Shown: positions 35,037 to 47,900 of the stretch, in pieces
Layout of the letters: the number at the start of each line of letters is the position of its first letter
How positions within the stretch are numbered: position 1 is the stretch's first letter
Assembly: GCA_026419785.1 (NCBI GenBank)
Contig: JAODTK010000776.1
Span: 62,001 to 126,000 of the forward strand
DNA: 64,000 nt
DNA from: Sclerodactyla briareus
Lineage: Eukaryota > Echinodermata > Holothuroidea > Dendrochirotida > Sclerodactylidae
Direction: 5' to 3'
Program-made: the position numbers and the translations under genes
Notes under the pieces: generated by a model
What the model was told of the DNA's origin: nothing
Database searches by the model: none
What the model saw: the letters and a program-made list of their open reading frames with translations, nothing else

Positions 35037-35705
35037 AGTTCATTGGGTATTCACTAACAAATTGCACTCTGCAACAGGGGCTCATAACCTTCCCAGCTAA
35101 TATAATTCGCTTTACCCTCCAAGTAAGTTTTGTTAGTTTTTTTTAATACAGGGCTGACTATAGAAAAAACAAACAAATCAAATCTGGTTTGACAGAGAGA
35201 TTAGAATTGGCTGCGGGGCTGGAATCATCAGTGTCATTTCTGGGAACCTGGGTGTAATCGTACCTGCGGGGTTAGCGTTTGAATAGATCGAATGCAATAA
35301 ATGTCTCAGGCGGGCGGGCAACGTGAAACTGATCAATTGAATTGCTTCTGAGAGTAAAATGTTACTTTCTGGTCTTTGTCTAGGCCTTCTGAGGCAAAAC
35401 ATTGCCACTATCTATGACAAGGTTCAGCATTTCAGTAGAAACCAGACTACAACTTCAAAAAGTTGCAAGTTGAAAGAAGTGGCAGTCAGGAGAGTGAGGG
35501 GAGAGTGACTGGCAGTGGTGCTTGTGGGTCCTGCCCGTATCTTTTCCCCTTCCCCCATTTAATTTGTTTGTTTTCTCATAGTCGGCCTTGTATTACAACG
35601 GAACTCATCCAAAACTTACCTTAAAGGGTAAATCAAATTATATTACCTAGGAAGGTATGAGCCCTCGTTTCAGAGTGCAGTTTGTTAGTGAATACCCACT
35701 GAACT
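35037..35705. mobile_element. MITE with ~150-bp terminal inverted repeats
   Basis: The left arm (35,037-35,185) and right arm (about 35,560-35,705) are inverse copies. Shared landmarks are GGGTATTCACTAACAAA, TGCACTCTG, GGGCTCATA, TAATATAATT, TTTACCCT, AAGTAAGTTTTG and GACTATAG/GAAAAAACAAACAAAT. The interior (~375 bp) has no frame of note. No target duplication could be read at the ends, so the exact termini and superfamily are open. The element is non-autonomous. Confidence 0.85.
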
Positions 35706-36049
35706 AAAACTGGAATGAATACAATTGCCTGTTGCCCATCGATGCTTTTTTAACAAGCACAGTAAATGTCCGGAGACTAGAGTCATACGAGTCCATTTAT
35801 CACAAAACTTACCAAACGAATACATGCTGAGGCTATTTGGCGCATTCGCTCATTTACGGGTATGAGCAGGGCTGCCGTTTTTTTCCAGTTTCCCCCCCCC
35901 CCCCCCCACGGGTCTGGCTCATCTCATCTGGCAAGTGCGAACACTATTGTTTGCAGTATGCAGACCTATTCACCTGAATCTCTGCCTATACTGGGGGATT
36001 ATGATAATGGTGGTCGGTTTCCCTGTCCTGTCCTCTAACATTTTATTTT
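35706..36049. other. Spacer, no gene seen
   Basis: AT-rich sequence with a C16 tract near 35,891-35,907. No element was recognised. Confidence 0.5.
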
Positions 36050-36303
36050 TCACCAATTCGTCGCCAACCCTCCTAGCTTGGTTTTTGGTTCTTCTACCCC
36101 CAAAATACTCCAAGGACAAGTAAACTGGAGGTGGCAGCAGGGTGGACAGCTTATTAGTGAGAGAAAGTTAGACCAAGCAGCCAGCGGTTTTGAAGGATGC
36201 ACACTAGTCTTATTTACGAAAGTTTCTGGCAGTTCATTCCAGTGCTTTATAGTTCTAGGGAAGAATGAATATGCATAATGTCGGAGCTGGCTGAGGGGAC
36301 AAT
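36050..36303 (-). pseudogene. 3' end of a non-LTR retrotransposon ORF2 (fragment, LINE 1)
   Basis: The minus-strand translation contains YSFFPRTIKHWNELP followed by FVNKTSV. This is the hallmark near the C-terminus of ORF2 of many non-LTR retrotransposons (Jockey/CR1/L2-type: '(S)FFPRTIxxWNxLP...V...S...F'). The frame continues ~65 residues to a stop at 36,050. Upstream coding is cut at about 36,303, where the inverted repeat of an M1 MITE begins. The reverse transcriptase that should precede it is not found beyond the MITE; a different LINE ends there. This is a dead, 5'-truncated remnant interrupted by, or adjacent to, a later insertion. Confidence 0.8.
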
Positions 36304-37071
36304 TCACTGCACTCCCACTCACCACCTGACCTCATCTAATTAGCAGTTCACTCTAGTAACTCCATCTTATCGGGATGCTTTTGCAATCCCGCCCCCAACT
36401 CAATGCATAATGACACATCGTAGGGTCACCATTCTTATTTTGCCCTTACTTAACGAGTACGTCTTCTATCTTTCGTCTAGGCTAGGCTTGGCCCACCAAC
36501 TACCGTAACTATAGCAACGTTAGGCTAGCGGGTCTGAAACACTTGAAAATCTGGCCCAAATACCAAGGCCAAAACCTTAGCTAGGCCGACCATTACGTTA
36601 CCCGCCCCCGAACTAATCAACACCAAAATAACTCTCCGCTCACTTCCAAAGGCCTGAGGCGGATCTGAACGCCTAAGCTAGGCCTGACCACTACGCTAAC
36701 TACACTCAACTTTAGGCTAGCGATACTGGAACAAGTGAAATTCTGGCTATAAATTTCGGCCTAGAAAAAGAGAGGTACTTATTGATATACTTCAGAAAAT
36801 TCTGTGCGAAGCGAATATTCCACGTATAATCCTATAAAATCCCTTATAATCCATGTATTGGGTCCGGAAATCGTGAATGATAACGTAAGGAAAGTCGAGA
36901 CGAATGATAGAAGACGTACTGGTTACATTGGGCAAATAATAATTGTGTCCCTACGAGGTGTCAATTATGCATGAGTTGGGGGCAGGGTTGCAAAAGCAGC
37001 CCGATAAGATGGAGTTACTATGGGTGAACTGCCTAATTAGATGAGTTTAAGAAGGTGAGTTTGGGTCGCTA
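36304..37071. mobile_element. Fold-back MITE, family M1 copy 2
   Basis: A ~770-bp element with ~170-bp inverted repeats. The left arm (36,304-36,480) has CTAATTAGCAGTTCACTC, AACTCCATCTTATCGGG, CCCGCCCCCAACTC, CATAATGACAC and CGTCTTCTATC. The right arm (36,895-37,071) has the inverses (GATAGAAGACGTAC, GTGTCAATTATGCATG, GATAAGATGGAGTTAC, CTAATTAGATGAG). It is longer than the copy at 7.86 kb by ~300 bp of interior rich in CTAGGC motifs. It sits between two LINE fragments and appears to have inserted within LINE 1. No transposase is encoded. Confidence 0.9.
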
Positions 37072-37079
37072 TTTAATTT

Positions 37080-38735
37080 CATTATATATTTGATCCGGAA
37101 CATCACGAACAACAATACCATACAACAAATAAATTATCGGATGAACAAAAGGAAACTAAATTCCTAAAGCCCGGAGGCCTGTGCACCCTAGTAAATAAAT
37201 AACGAAGAACAATACAAACACAAATCAATATAGTGGGATAAAGACAGAAAATGTCTTCTTACACCTCTGCAGAATGAACTGGAGGGAGCCGAAGAGGAGC
37301 AACTCTCTGACATCGGGTGGCAAAGTAGACCACACTCTAGGAGTATTAATAAAATTAGTTCTCAAAAGATAGTTTCTACGGATAGGTGATTAAAAGAAGA
37401 GTATCACCATGACGACTATTCATCCTATATTATTGGAAACAACCGGACAAACAAAGTTACCAAGGAGACACTTGGCAACAAAGAGCATAAGAAGGAGATG
37501 GTACCTATTAGAAAAGGATACCAATTAATATTAAGAAGGCGGGTATTATAATCCATCTCGCGCCTCTTCTGCCCAAGATACAACGAGAGGCGCTCCTCGT
37601 GGACCCCCTCCAGTCAATTCTCCTGGGTCAAGTTCTGAGGCCCCCAATCAGTCAGCCGCACCAAGCACAGGCACGACAGGATTTAAAAGGCATCAAGCGG
37701 ACTCTTATTGAGGCCAGCGAAATAGAACGCAAAAACCTAGTATTTATTACTTTAGTAGCAACAAGTTTACAGTGCGGGTCCCAGGAGAGTCGACTGTCAA
37801 AAGTGATTCAAAGTACTTACGTTCACAACAGTATCTAATTTAACAACAGACACCGTCAATAAAGTAATACTGAGTAGGAACATGCCTCTTCCTAGAAAGG
37901 TTGCGTGCTTTCTCTTGACAATATTAATGCCATTTGATTTACTATGCAACCCTCACAACCTTGACACTATCCTCCCTGCAAACTCCTGGCACCTTCATTG
38001 TTAGAAACAAATTATATAACAACGCATCATCAGCAAACAGCGAACAATGCGAAGTGAGATTAAGATAAAATCATTCATAAAGTCAAATAGAGTAGGACAC
38101 CCTACACTACCCTAGGGAACCCAACCGAACTCTACCCATCAGAGAAAAACTCCCCTGATATTCGACCCTTTGCAGCCTATTACACAGGAAACCACTAATT
38201 CATCTCCACACAAGGCCAGTGATATTAAATTGCTGCAGAAAGTTTTCTGCAATAGTTATATTATGGGGCATCCTATCGAAGGCTTTAGAAGTCTAAAGAA
38301 GATAGCGTCAATTATTGGAGGGTTGACCTTATCAATAGCACTGGCCCAAGTAATAAGAAATTTACAAATCGGTGTATGGACAAGAGTGTTTTGGGGACAA
38401 AACCATGCTGGCAATATGCGTCAGTAGGTTGTGAAAAAAAGAAAGAACATATGCCGAATAGAGTTAGAAAAGATTTTTTCAAAGCCTTACAAACATAGAA
38501 GTCAGAGCCACATGTCTATAATTAATGCAAATCAGTGAGTGTCCCCAGTTTTAATGATAGGTTGTTATATAGGCATATCTCCACTGCCAGGGAATCTGCC
38601 CTATTTAATAACAGCAGAACAGTCTGTAAAAAACAGGGGCAATAACACTAGAGGGCTCTTTTGAAAGAGTAGCAGTCACGCCATCCAGGGCCAGCCAGAC
38701 TTATACAGAGAATTGTCAAGTAACCGGTATTCCTT
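37080..38735 (-). pseudogene. Decayed non-LTR retrotransposon reverse transcriptase (LINE 2)
   Basis: Read on the minus strand, the motifs appear in correct order but in shifting frames. They are an RPVALTS-like block (YRHVALTSMF, about 38,485-38,525), QHGFVPK (about 38,390-38,415), LDF-KAFDRMPHN (about 38,258-38,300, one Ser codon damaged), a degraded PQGSVLGP-type block (about 38,085-38,125), the catalytic FADDALLYN (FADD at 38,026-38,037) and a C-terminal NFINTPRVWSTLPPDVRE (about 37,290-37,385). This order is that of the CR1/Jockey/L2-like group. Multiple stops and frameshifts make it inactive. The endonuclease domain and 5' part are missing. It lies next to LINE 1 in the same orientation but is a distinct element, since each has its own W-x-x-L-P block. 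Confidence 0.88.
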
Positions 38736-39040
38736 CCGTAAGCGGCCCGGGCGCTTGCGAATTTCAGGATGGGCGCTGACGAGAGTATATATCGGCCTTC
38801 ACCAATCGTAATCGTAAAATGTAAACGAAATTATTGATACATGAACATTTTACAGTGCCAAGAGTTTTTTTTTTGTTTGTGGGTGTTGTGTTCCATGTCA
38901 GCGAGAATGTAACGACCACGGAACTTCACACAGCGACGGCCCACAGGGTTTATAGGCTAGTTCGGTATCGACCTATGTTGCAAAAAATTGTGTGGGTGGC
39001 TTATGGAGATGGGCGCTTGTAATGGCAGGAATACGGTATA
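38722..39040. mobile_element. Short inverted-repeat element (MITE-like)
   Basis: ACCGGTATTCCTTCCGTAAG at the left is answered by GGCAGGAATACGGT at the right. GGGCGCTT occurs just inside both ends (about 38,750 and 39,011). This gives ~30-bp imperfect inverted repeats around ~320 bp. It abuts the truncated 5' side of LINE 2. TA is present outside the left end but no exact duplication can be read, so the superfamily is unassigned. Its 62-codon frame has no known domain. Confidence 0.55.
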
Positions 39041-42000
39041 TACAATTTCAGACCACAGAGGAAGATATACGACTCAGTGTCGGGATGGGCACATCACAGT
39101 AGGAGGAATAGAAATGGGATCCTCTAAATGGCCAAACACAGATACAAAATGAAGAATTAAAAGCATCGAATGTCTGCTGGCATACAATTGATCCATACCC
39201 ACCGTAAAGCGCGATGATTGGGTGATTGGCGCCTACTGCGGACAAAGGACCAGAAACGCTTGTAATTATCTGGAAGAGATAAAATATCATTAATTGAGCC
39301 CATATCTTTTACACAGCGTTACCACCGCTGATTTGGTAAGTTACAAATTTCTTGTGGTGGGCCGCGCATGTGGGGGACCTGCTTCTTTCGGCTTTGATAA
39401 AGAGCCGACGCTTCTTTAAGCGAGGTTTTTAAGAAATACCCGAACCCGTAAGTTGGGGGGATTAAATTCGTTGGATTGACCTCATCTCATCTATCACGTT
39501 TTGTGCTAATGGAGTGTAGATGCGACCAACATCTAGATGTCCATTCATGATATCTGCCTGCCTATTTGTCCCGGGTTCATGAGATTTCAAGTTGATTCAG
39601 TGAACCATGTCCCGAAATCGAACACCTGCCAAAATTTGAAGGTGCCGTTGATGAATATCTGAAGTAATAAAATACAACAACCAATTTCATGATATTGGAT
39701 TCTCAAAGAGAAGTCCACCCGACGGAATGTTGTGTATACCAAATATATTTGCAATGCACCAGTGAGCATGATTAGGCAGGCCATGTAAATATGCAGTACT
39801 ACGGTTTCTTTACATAATTATAGGCAAGAGATGCTGTCAATACATTTCAGTAGGTCCAGGAGTCCAGGAGGGTGGGGGGGGGGGTCATGATGGGACAGAA
39901 TGAAGGATCCTGCACAACAAAAAAGGGTAGGAAAAAAAAAGAAGAGGTTGAATGATGAATAAGTACTGTAACCATGAGATAATTCAAATTCATCTGGGAA
40001 ATATCAAGATGTGTATGAGCATTGCGAAACAAAAAGGGGAATTTATTTGCTGGTGGCGCTGTCTCACTCATTCTTGAAATGTGTTGGGATGTGTTTTTTC
40101 TTCTTTTTTTTTCTCTTTTTTTACGAGATTCTTCCACGTTTCACTCAGGGTGTACCATGAAACGGCCATTATGGCTATGAGCGCAAAATCACATATGACC
40201 GACTATAGTTAAGATAAAAGAGGACTTGATGTAGGAATGATGCTATGTACTAGTGACATTTTCTTGGAGCCTATTTTATGTACCATGTTTCTGACGTTCT
40301 CTCCCCAATATTCCTGATAGAGGAAGAGGGCGCCTGCTATGCCCCCCGCCGAATAGCCCTGGACCGCCCGGTAGCCATCGCTCCTACTCTGTATTAGGAG
40401 GTACAACTGGCTATACTATAAAACAAAGAATTTCAGTTTTAGTTCAGGTCAAAATCCTCATAAATGACCCGGAAACCACAGAAACTGATTATAGACAGAA
40501 AACTCCAAACCACCACTAACAAGTAACCACAATTGCGGTGGAAAAACAAGTCAAAGGGGTTTGAAGACATTCACACTATCAGAACAGAGAAACATTTCAA
40601 TGGAGCGATCCAATCTCGATGACTCTTTCATGAAGATCTGATCTGCAATTGCCTCGAGGTTTAAAGGACAATGCAGGATGATTTAAACAGCGGCTAATTA
40701 ATAGCTGGGTAAAAACTGAATGCGTCCATCCAAACCAGATGTTCATAGGACTTTCCGATATGGAGTTATGGTAATTGAAGTTTGTGTATTGTGAAGCATT
40801 TTGTGTGTTGGTTGGAACACAAGAATCAAAATGCATCCCATCATGCAAATTTAAATGATGTCCGTCCTTGGCCAACCCTGCAAACATTCTTTGTTTTCTA
40901 TTGAAATCCAACCTACTTTCACTTCAAAAAAGCTTTAGTCTATGGGAGAGGATTGCTGTAGCAGAACTTCTCTAAATGTTGAACCTATTCAACAAATGAA
41001 ACAATCAAATACAATACATGATTCCTGGTTGTCCCAGTGTGACGTCATGCATTATTGTGCAAATGGGATTCTCTCCATTTCTCTGCTCAATGGCCCCAAC
41101 TTTGAAGGTCAATTACCCACAAGAACAAAATCGTATTGAAATGGATTTTTGGACTGCAGTTTTCCATTCTCCACAAATCACCTCTGTTGTACTGATCCTG
41201 CAGTTGCCCTTTTGAGGTTATCGTCCCTACTAGTGACATTGGAGAACTCAAAGTGAGTAATCAAAAGAAAGATCATCTAATCCATGGACCATTTTGAAAA
41301 TCTGATCAAATCACCCCAAATTTGGCTTAGCTCCATTGGCCTGCAGCCCACGATGCCTCATCCTATCATATGGGTAATTCCCACAACAGCCAATCGATCC
41401 AGTTGCTCTGTTTTGGATGTTCTTCAAAATTGCTCATCTTTCCAAGAAGGAGGTTCCAACCTTCCACCCCCACTGCAATACGCCACTGACTCTTCTTGGT
41501 TGGTACCATCCGAGCAGAGTACAGAAGCCAAGATATAGACTAGTCTCAATGAGGCACCACTTTTGTTCCTTGTAAAGCTAAGTTAATCAGGCTTTTTGAC
41601 ACTGTGACCATCGCTTCAAGTATTTTTTTTTTCAGGGGGGGGGTGGTAGGGTTGAGGGTCAGAACCGACCATGACTCTTGTAACCAATCAGTTTTGAAAC
41701 CGCCCCACACACTGACAACCCCTCCTTCCCTCCCCCCTCCCTCCCAGGACAAATCTCTTGGTACACTGACTGACTGGTTGGGGGAAGGGAGTTTGGGACG
41801 GGGTTTGGGGTTAGGGGAGGCGGTGTGGATGAATAGGAGTCCCAGATGCAATCTGGTGCTCATATCGCTCCTCCGTTGCAGGTCCAAATGGGTGTCACCA
41901 CTGTACCTCTTTCAAAGAACTATGGACAAATCCTCATTTTTTAATTCCCTACATTCATTCAGGGGGGTTGCATGCCGCCCCCATGAGCCCTCCCCTGAGC

Positions 42001-44880
42001 CCACTCTCCTGTTGAAGGGGCCACGTTTCATTGTCAAGATGGTTCACCTCCTTAGGTTTTCGTTTGATGCAGCTCTTTTAAATGATATTTGTCAATCGTG
42101 AATTTAATTCACGGTAATCGATTCGGTTAGTGCAAAACTTGTCATGGTACATTTTCACTACTGGCACAATAAAATTTTTTAACAAATTACAAATCCCCAA
42201 TAATCAATCCATATTCAATACACAAGAATTTCATTTAGGCTCCTTCCTCAACTTAGCTGGCCATTCTGAGGTGTTGTCCTCCGTCGCGATAATTTAATTC
42301 ATGGGTGTTCGTATTCTCATTTTCCTACAATTTGTGGCCTCCCAAACATAACCCCATCTGTTGTTAAAATCAGCCATTACATCAGTCCTCGCTCCTGGCA
42401 GTGCGTAATCAATATTTTAACAACTCAAGCTGCCCTGCGCGGCCCACATGACATCGCGTGCCTGCATGCTCCACGTGGAGGGGAATCGTTCCGAGCGCCA
42501 ATAGACTCCACTATTACCACTGGCGAGGAAATCCCCAGCGATGGCCGCCTTGTGACTCTATACCAGTTTCCAGAATAGGGGGATCATTCATAATTATATG
42601 GGAGTCGGATGTGATCGCTTGGTTGATTGTCAGGACGTGCGTTATCCTGTGGTATCCCTGGGTCAATCACTCAAAAGGCTGTGGTCGATAGGGTCCGCTA
42701 GGAGAGGGGAGAAGTCTCCTGCTGTGTGGATTTTCGTTACCACGGGAAATCATAGCCATTACACGAAACAGTCCCCTCAGGCTGTTTTTCTCTGAAAACA
42801 GGAATTCCCTCCCTCTTCTTTACTGAGGGCATGAGAATTGTTCAGAATTCTCCGAGGGGCACTTTGGAATCGTTTTCTGAGCAGTTTACATTGTACGCCT
42901 GCCTGTGTAAGAGATTGCTGGGTTGCCACTCGCGTTTTCTTCAAGGTCTCTGAAGTCCCCCTATTACCATTAGATTGAATGTCATGCAGGAGTTTCAGTC
43001 ATTTGAATATAATTTGCTGATATATTTGTCATCATAAACATTCAGGAGTATTTCATGTTTTTATAGGGTACTTCACATACATAGCAAAGTCTCTTAATTT
43101 TGGGCTATTGTGAGTACATCATGCTTGTTTATACTAGTTGAAATATTTTCTTTGAAATCTCTCAGTATCTTGTGAATCCTTTCTCGTCGTGATCAATTTT
43201 ACTGTTAGCAAAAAAAACTTGGACGCTAGCCAGAATGCTTCCTGCTAATGGAGTGCATGTCGTTTCATCATCAATCTTTTTCAAAGTGCATGTCTCATTA
43301 ATAATGGTAGTCTCAGGGTTATGGCCCTGAACCTATTTAAGGCGGTCCTTATGAAATTCAAACGTTGGTCCTTTTGTTTGCTCCCTCCCCTTTACAAACA
43401 GCGAAGGCTTGTGGACACTCCTGCTTCCAGTGATAAGCACTTTCCTATTTTCTTTCAATCAACTGAATTTCAGTCGACACATCATTGCCGTATTTTTACT
43501 TGACCCATCAATTGATGCCACCCCCCCCCGCCACCTGATCCACCCCCCCCCCCCCCCGCCACCCCCCCCCCCCCCCTCCCTCATTCCCAGCTCACAAGTA
43601 GCTTTGGCGCACCTACCATTTAAATAGGTGCCAAATATAATTTCTGGGGACAGTGAGTGGAAGATACCCTAATAACTTGTCATAAAAAAAAATACACCAA
43701 AGAATAAGGGTGACCTTCTTATTTCTTTTTGAATTTGTGACTTACGACCCATCGCATAGTGGATGTAAATGAATCCCCTTAATACCCCCAAATATTCTTA
43801 ACGGTGCAGGTCGACAACAGAATGGATTATGACTCTGCAACTTCTCAGCCCCAAATTGTATAAACACATTGCCATTGTCAATCTGTCAGGAGGGATATGG
43901 TATTGGATGATCAGAAACTATTTTTCCTATCTGGTATTTTGGCTCTTTGGTTATCCTATATAGCTCGTCCCTGCCCTGCAGAATTGAATGAGAAATATCT
44001 ATTGAAAGTTGAAGCCCTGCAATCCATAATCAACCCTCTTCCTGACGATTTTTCATATTGCAATGTCTTCAAATTAGACATTACTTGAACGAATGGTAAG
44101 CCCTACATGGTATGGCCACATCCCTGTGTTCACATGTGTTAACGCCATAAAACGAACCATCATCAGACTACACCCTACCTATCAAAGGTCATCTGTGGTC
44201 ACCATGAATTACTTCTGTTCACATGTGATTACGAGTGTGTGATCATGATGATTAATACTACTTGCTAATGTCCGGCCCCCACGCTTCACAAAGTGTTTCA
44301 CTACATGAAGACCATTTTCGGCGAATGAAGTACTTCCATGCAAATGTCAGGTGAAATCGTATCATTCTCATTGAATGGATCTGTGTTTAGAGGCTGTCAT
44401 GGACCACTATCTAGAGTGAAAGCAAATACTGATGACATGGAACTTTTCGCGAACTCCCGTTTAATGGATCTTCACATACTAGATTACCCCATAACCCACC
44501 ACATAATGTACTATGTTTTCTAATCAACCACAAAGTTTCTCTGCTCTCTGTGTCAAATGACAAAATTACGTTACCTGGGCAAACGATTTTTTCTCTTTTC
44601 CTCAATACGCGCAAACCAAGAAATATTTCACCTCTTCCACACAGTAATTTTCACCAGAATATATATGTTTTTATACTTTTACAAGGGCAAATTTCATCTA
44701 CTTGACATATTCCTTTTTATTTTTACTTCAAATTTCAATATAAGGTTTTTTCCGAATGTTGAAGTGGGGTTTTACCAGGCTTGCTGAGGCAGTCGACTCG
44801 CAATTGTAACAATACATAATATACACACAGGTTAAAACAAACTGCCTCTGCATTATGGGGTGTACCCTAACAGGGACTCA
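39041..44880. other. Long non-coding stretch, no gene seen
   Basis: Nearly 6 kb of AT-rich sequence. Poly(G) runs lie near 39,871-39,884 and 41,635-41,643, and an extremely C-rich patch at about 43,518-43,580. Frames of 104 codons (40,597-40,911, minus), 165 codons (41,604-42,101, plus) and 113 codons (41,546-41,887, minus) were inspected. They have no recognisable domain and two overlap on opposite strands across a G/C-rich tract. At about 44,189-44,204 there is AGGTCATCTGTGGTCACC, a single phased half-site pair. Confidence 0.5.
43518..43580. repeat. Poly(C)-rich tract
   Basis: Four C runs (up to about C16) separated by GCCA-type interruptions. The complementary G runs meet the simple G4 rule of four runs of three or more G, so the minus strand could form G-quadruplexes and the plus strand i-motifs. 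Confidence 0.8.
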
Positions 44881-44914
44881 AGGTGGAAGAATGTGGAACT
44901 AAATGGCTCTCCGA

Positions 44915-44990
44915 CATTGACCATTGACCTCTGGTGACCTCAGAATGACCTCTGACCTGACCCCAAAACAATGTGGGAACTGAATGGCTC
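44915..44990 (-). repeat. Solitary relative of the phased AGGTCA repeat
   Basis: On the minus strand this segment carries AGGTCA half-sites: TGACCT at 44,925, 44,935, 44,946 and 44,953 on the plus strand, then TGACCC at 44,958. It ends with TGACCCCAAAACAAT, the inverse of the ATTGTTTTGGGGTCA phrase of the 312-bp array. It is therefore a single inverse piece of the same repeat class, 40 kb away. Confidence 0.7.
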
Positions 44991-47900
44991 CTGCAATATC
45001 ACAATTGACAGCCTTTAACTCCGCTTCCGTGTATACTGTCATAACAACGTCAGGTTAGCATGTGAACAATGATCTTGATCCCGTGTTGCCTCCACATAGC
45101 GTATTATAACAAGTTGATGATGCTGAGTGGATCTTTTGATATGTCGTCGCCAGCCGTATCTGTTCACACACACTTTTTTATGTCAGGATTTAACCCACCC
45201 CTTGCGTGATCAGATGACGCATACGATATCACATGTGATCACAGGTATAGTGTAAATGCTGATAATAAAGGCAAATCCATGTTTTGGGTATTTATCCCCC
45301 TTTTAACCTTTTGCCATCTCAGATGACCTTTGACATAACTCTAGAACACTACATATGACCAACCTACATCAGTTCAGTTTCAGTTCAGGTTTTCATTTCC
45401 TTTCACGTAACTAGCAAAAGCAATACATTTACAAGATATGTCGGAGGTGTCCCTAAAAAGCAATAAGCTTGTACGGTAGACCCCACACAGAGATACTGTA
45501 GATAATACCCTACAAGGCATACTATATAGAAACAACCCCTCTCCTCTGCATATTAAATGGGAATCATTTACTCCACATTTGTCCCAGCAACCTCATGCCT
45601 AGTATGACGCCCTACACCATTTTGGTTATCATGCTACAATCTTTTCTCACTCTGACATTCCTTGACCTCAGAAGTTTCAGAACCTAGCCCCAAGGGCGTA
45701 AATACAACAATTTTCCAAGGGGTGTGAACTTTTGGGACCACAGATGTTCCTGTCTGAAACCGACTTTTCTCTTGACTATTTTTGTATTTCCTCCCAGGTT
45801 TTTTTTTCGCCGCCTGCTACCTGGTGGACGTTCACGAGAGGGTGGTGGCGGGGATGGGGGGTAGGTGGCCCAATTTTTCCCGTAGGTGCTTCCGTACACG
45901 GGGTCCATTTGTTAAAGTTTTTATGGCAATTCTTCTTCGTTCACGACATCCTCTTTGGGGGCTATTCGGTTCCTTGAAAATCTGCTTTGGGCCGCTCAAG
46001 ACTGACCTTCTTGGCCACTACGGGCCCACTATTCATCTCTCAGGGGGTGTCACCCCCCCCATATTATTGCCCTGCCTAGCCCCAACAATAGGCTTCTTCC
46101 CCTCAGTAGCTGTAACCTGCATGTCTAATTGGAACTTAATGAATGTTTGACCACAACGGTCTGAAATCGTCATATCACACATGCACACAGTCGTATACAC
46201 ATAGACCACCTGCAAGCCTGCCTAATTTCTTTTGTTTGCTCTCTGGGAGAAATGAAAAAAATCACTACTATTGCCATCATCATGAATTATTCTCACAAAT
46301 TTTGGTTCAATGCTCTGCCCAGCAGCGATCAGCCTCTGGTGCTACTTGCAGCCCATCCCAGGCTTTTCCCTGTGAACCTCTACACATGCCAGGAATGAAC
46401 CGCTTGCCTCACATAAGTTTTTTTTAAAACCTTGTATGCCAATGATTTTTAATTGTTCAATGTGGTCCTTTGAGCGGAAGTAGGCCATTCTGGCTGGATT
46501 TACAATCCATCCACAGTAACATTCCTGGCATATTGATGCATTAATCACTATGCCAGACCATGACCACATTCCCACCAACGAGTGATGTTCTGCCCCTACA
46601 CAGGCCTTGTAATTCTGATGTATCAAAGTCAGAGGCACTTTTGCTGAGTTTCGAGGTACCAATATCTGTCCCCAAGCAAATCTGCTAAAACGTAAATGAG
46701 ATGCACCAATGTACTTTCCTGATGGTCTGAACAATTAGTACTGGCATGTCTTGGAGATAATAGTGAAGTTGCGTAACTCACTTTGCTCCCAACTCACCTT
46801 CACATAGTCTGCACCCTGACTAGGCCCTGTTGTTGTTGTTTCATCAAGCATTCTACCAGCGAGTGGGGGTTATTGCTCGCGAAGGTAATTTACTATGTTA
46901 CCGTAACCAGAAGATTTTCCTGGTCTATCTGTCCCCTCGGCTTTTCCCGAATGCATTTTTAACGGCGGGAACGTAGGGTTTCGATCACGAAGGAAACATT
47001 ATCCTGCTGTTATCACACTACCTCCTAGTGTAATAGTGAGACATTTCGGGAACATCCAACCTACTGTTAGTTTTTGTAAACCCACTCAATTGGTGTCACT
47101 CTACTGTTGGAGAGAAACTTCCTTCTAGTTTATAGATTAGAACACAAGCAAAGGCACAGGTGCTTGCATTATTCGATTAGTCATTGCACTGATTGTACTG
47201 TTTTACGGTGTTTGTCCATGGAACACTGTTGAACAAGTCCGTATTCTCAAGCCTGTTTGGAATGGAATGGTCATCACTCAACAATCATCTGACTTCCCCC
47301 TCCCATACCATTGTCAAGCTGTGTTCCAAGCAATTAGCAGGCTATCAGATTAATTAATAATCCATCATACCATTGTCACACAACTCGTACTGGGGGGGGG
47401 GGAGATATTTTATCACTGATTTATGAGCTATAGCACTATTGGTGCCTTGCTCCAAAAAACTCAATCTCAGATAATAAGAATTTTTCTTATCACATCGCTT
47501 TGGGTGGATAGTAATGATCTCCAACATCATTAAGTGCCTTGTGCTTTGACCACAGCAATGAAACCTCAACTGACTGTACTCTGCTTTGTTTCAACTCACT
47601 GGTTCAGTCATCCATATATTGGCTGCTGGGTCCATTTGGAAGTAGAGTTCAACAGACCCCTCTCCTGATGGTTAATCTAACCCAACTCTCATCTCTCCAC
47701 TCAGGGTTCTTGTAATTAAACTCAACTCTTCTTCTTCACACTGCCACTGCGTTTGTTCAAATCTCCACTCATTGATCTATGTTTGCCAATAATTGGTGTA
47801 TACCTTCTTCAAATGGGTCGCTCCAGGCTCTTTGGGCATTCCGGTGAACATTCTTCCTAGTCTCCACTACAACTGCCAATGAACTTGCTGGTGAAACTAT

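Noticed and set aside
41633..42000. hAT-like element between CAGGGGGGGG and CCCTCCCCTG.
   Set aside because: The terminal similarity is only G/C richness. There are no matching inverted sequences beyond it and no 8-bp duplication.
41604..42101. 165-codon plus-strand frame.
   Set aside because: It begins in a poly(T)/poly(G) tract, overlaps a 113-codon minus-strand frame in a G/C-rich patch and shows no domain.
46342..46734. 130-codon minus-strand frame with several cysteines.
   Set aside because: It overlaps a SINE-like promoter, with no zinc-finger spacing and no homology that I recognise.
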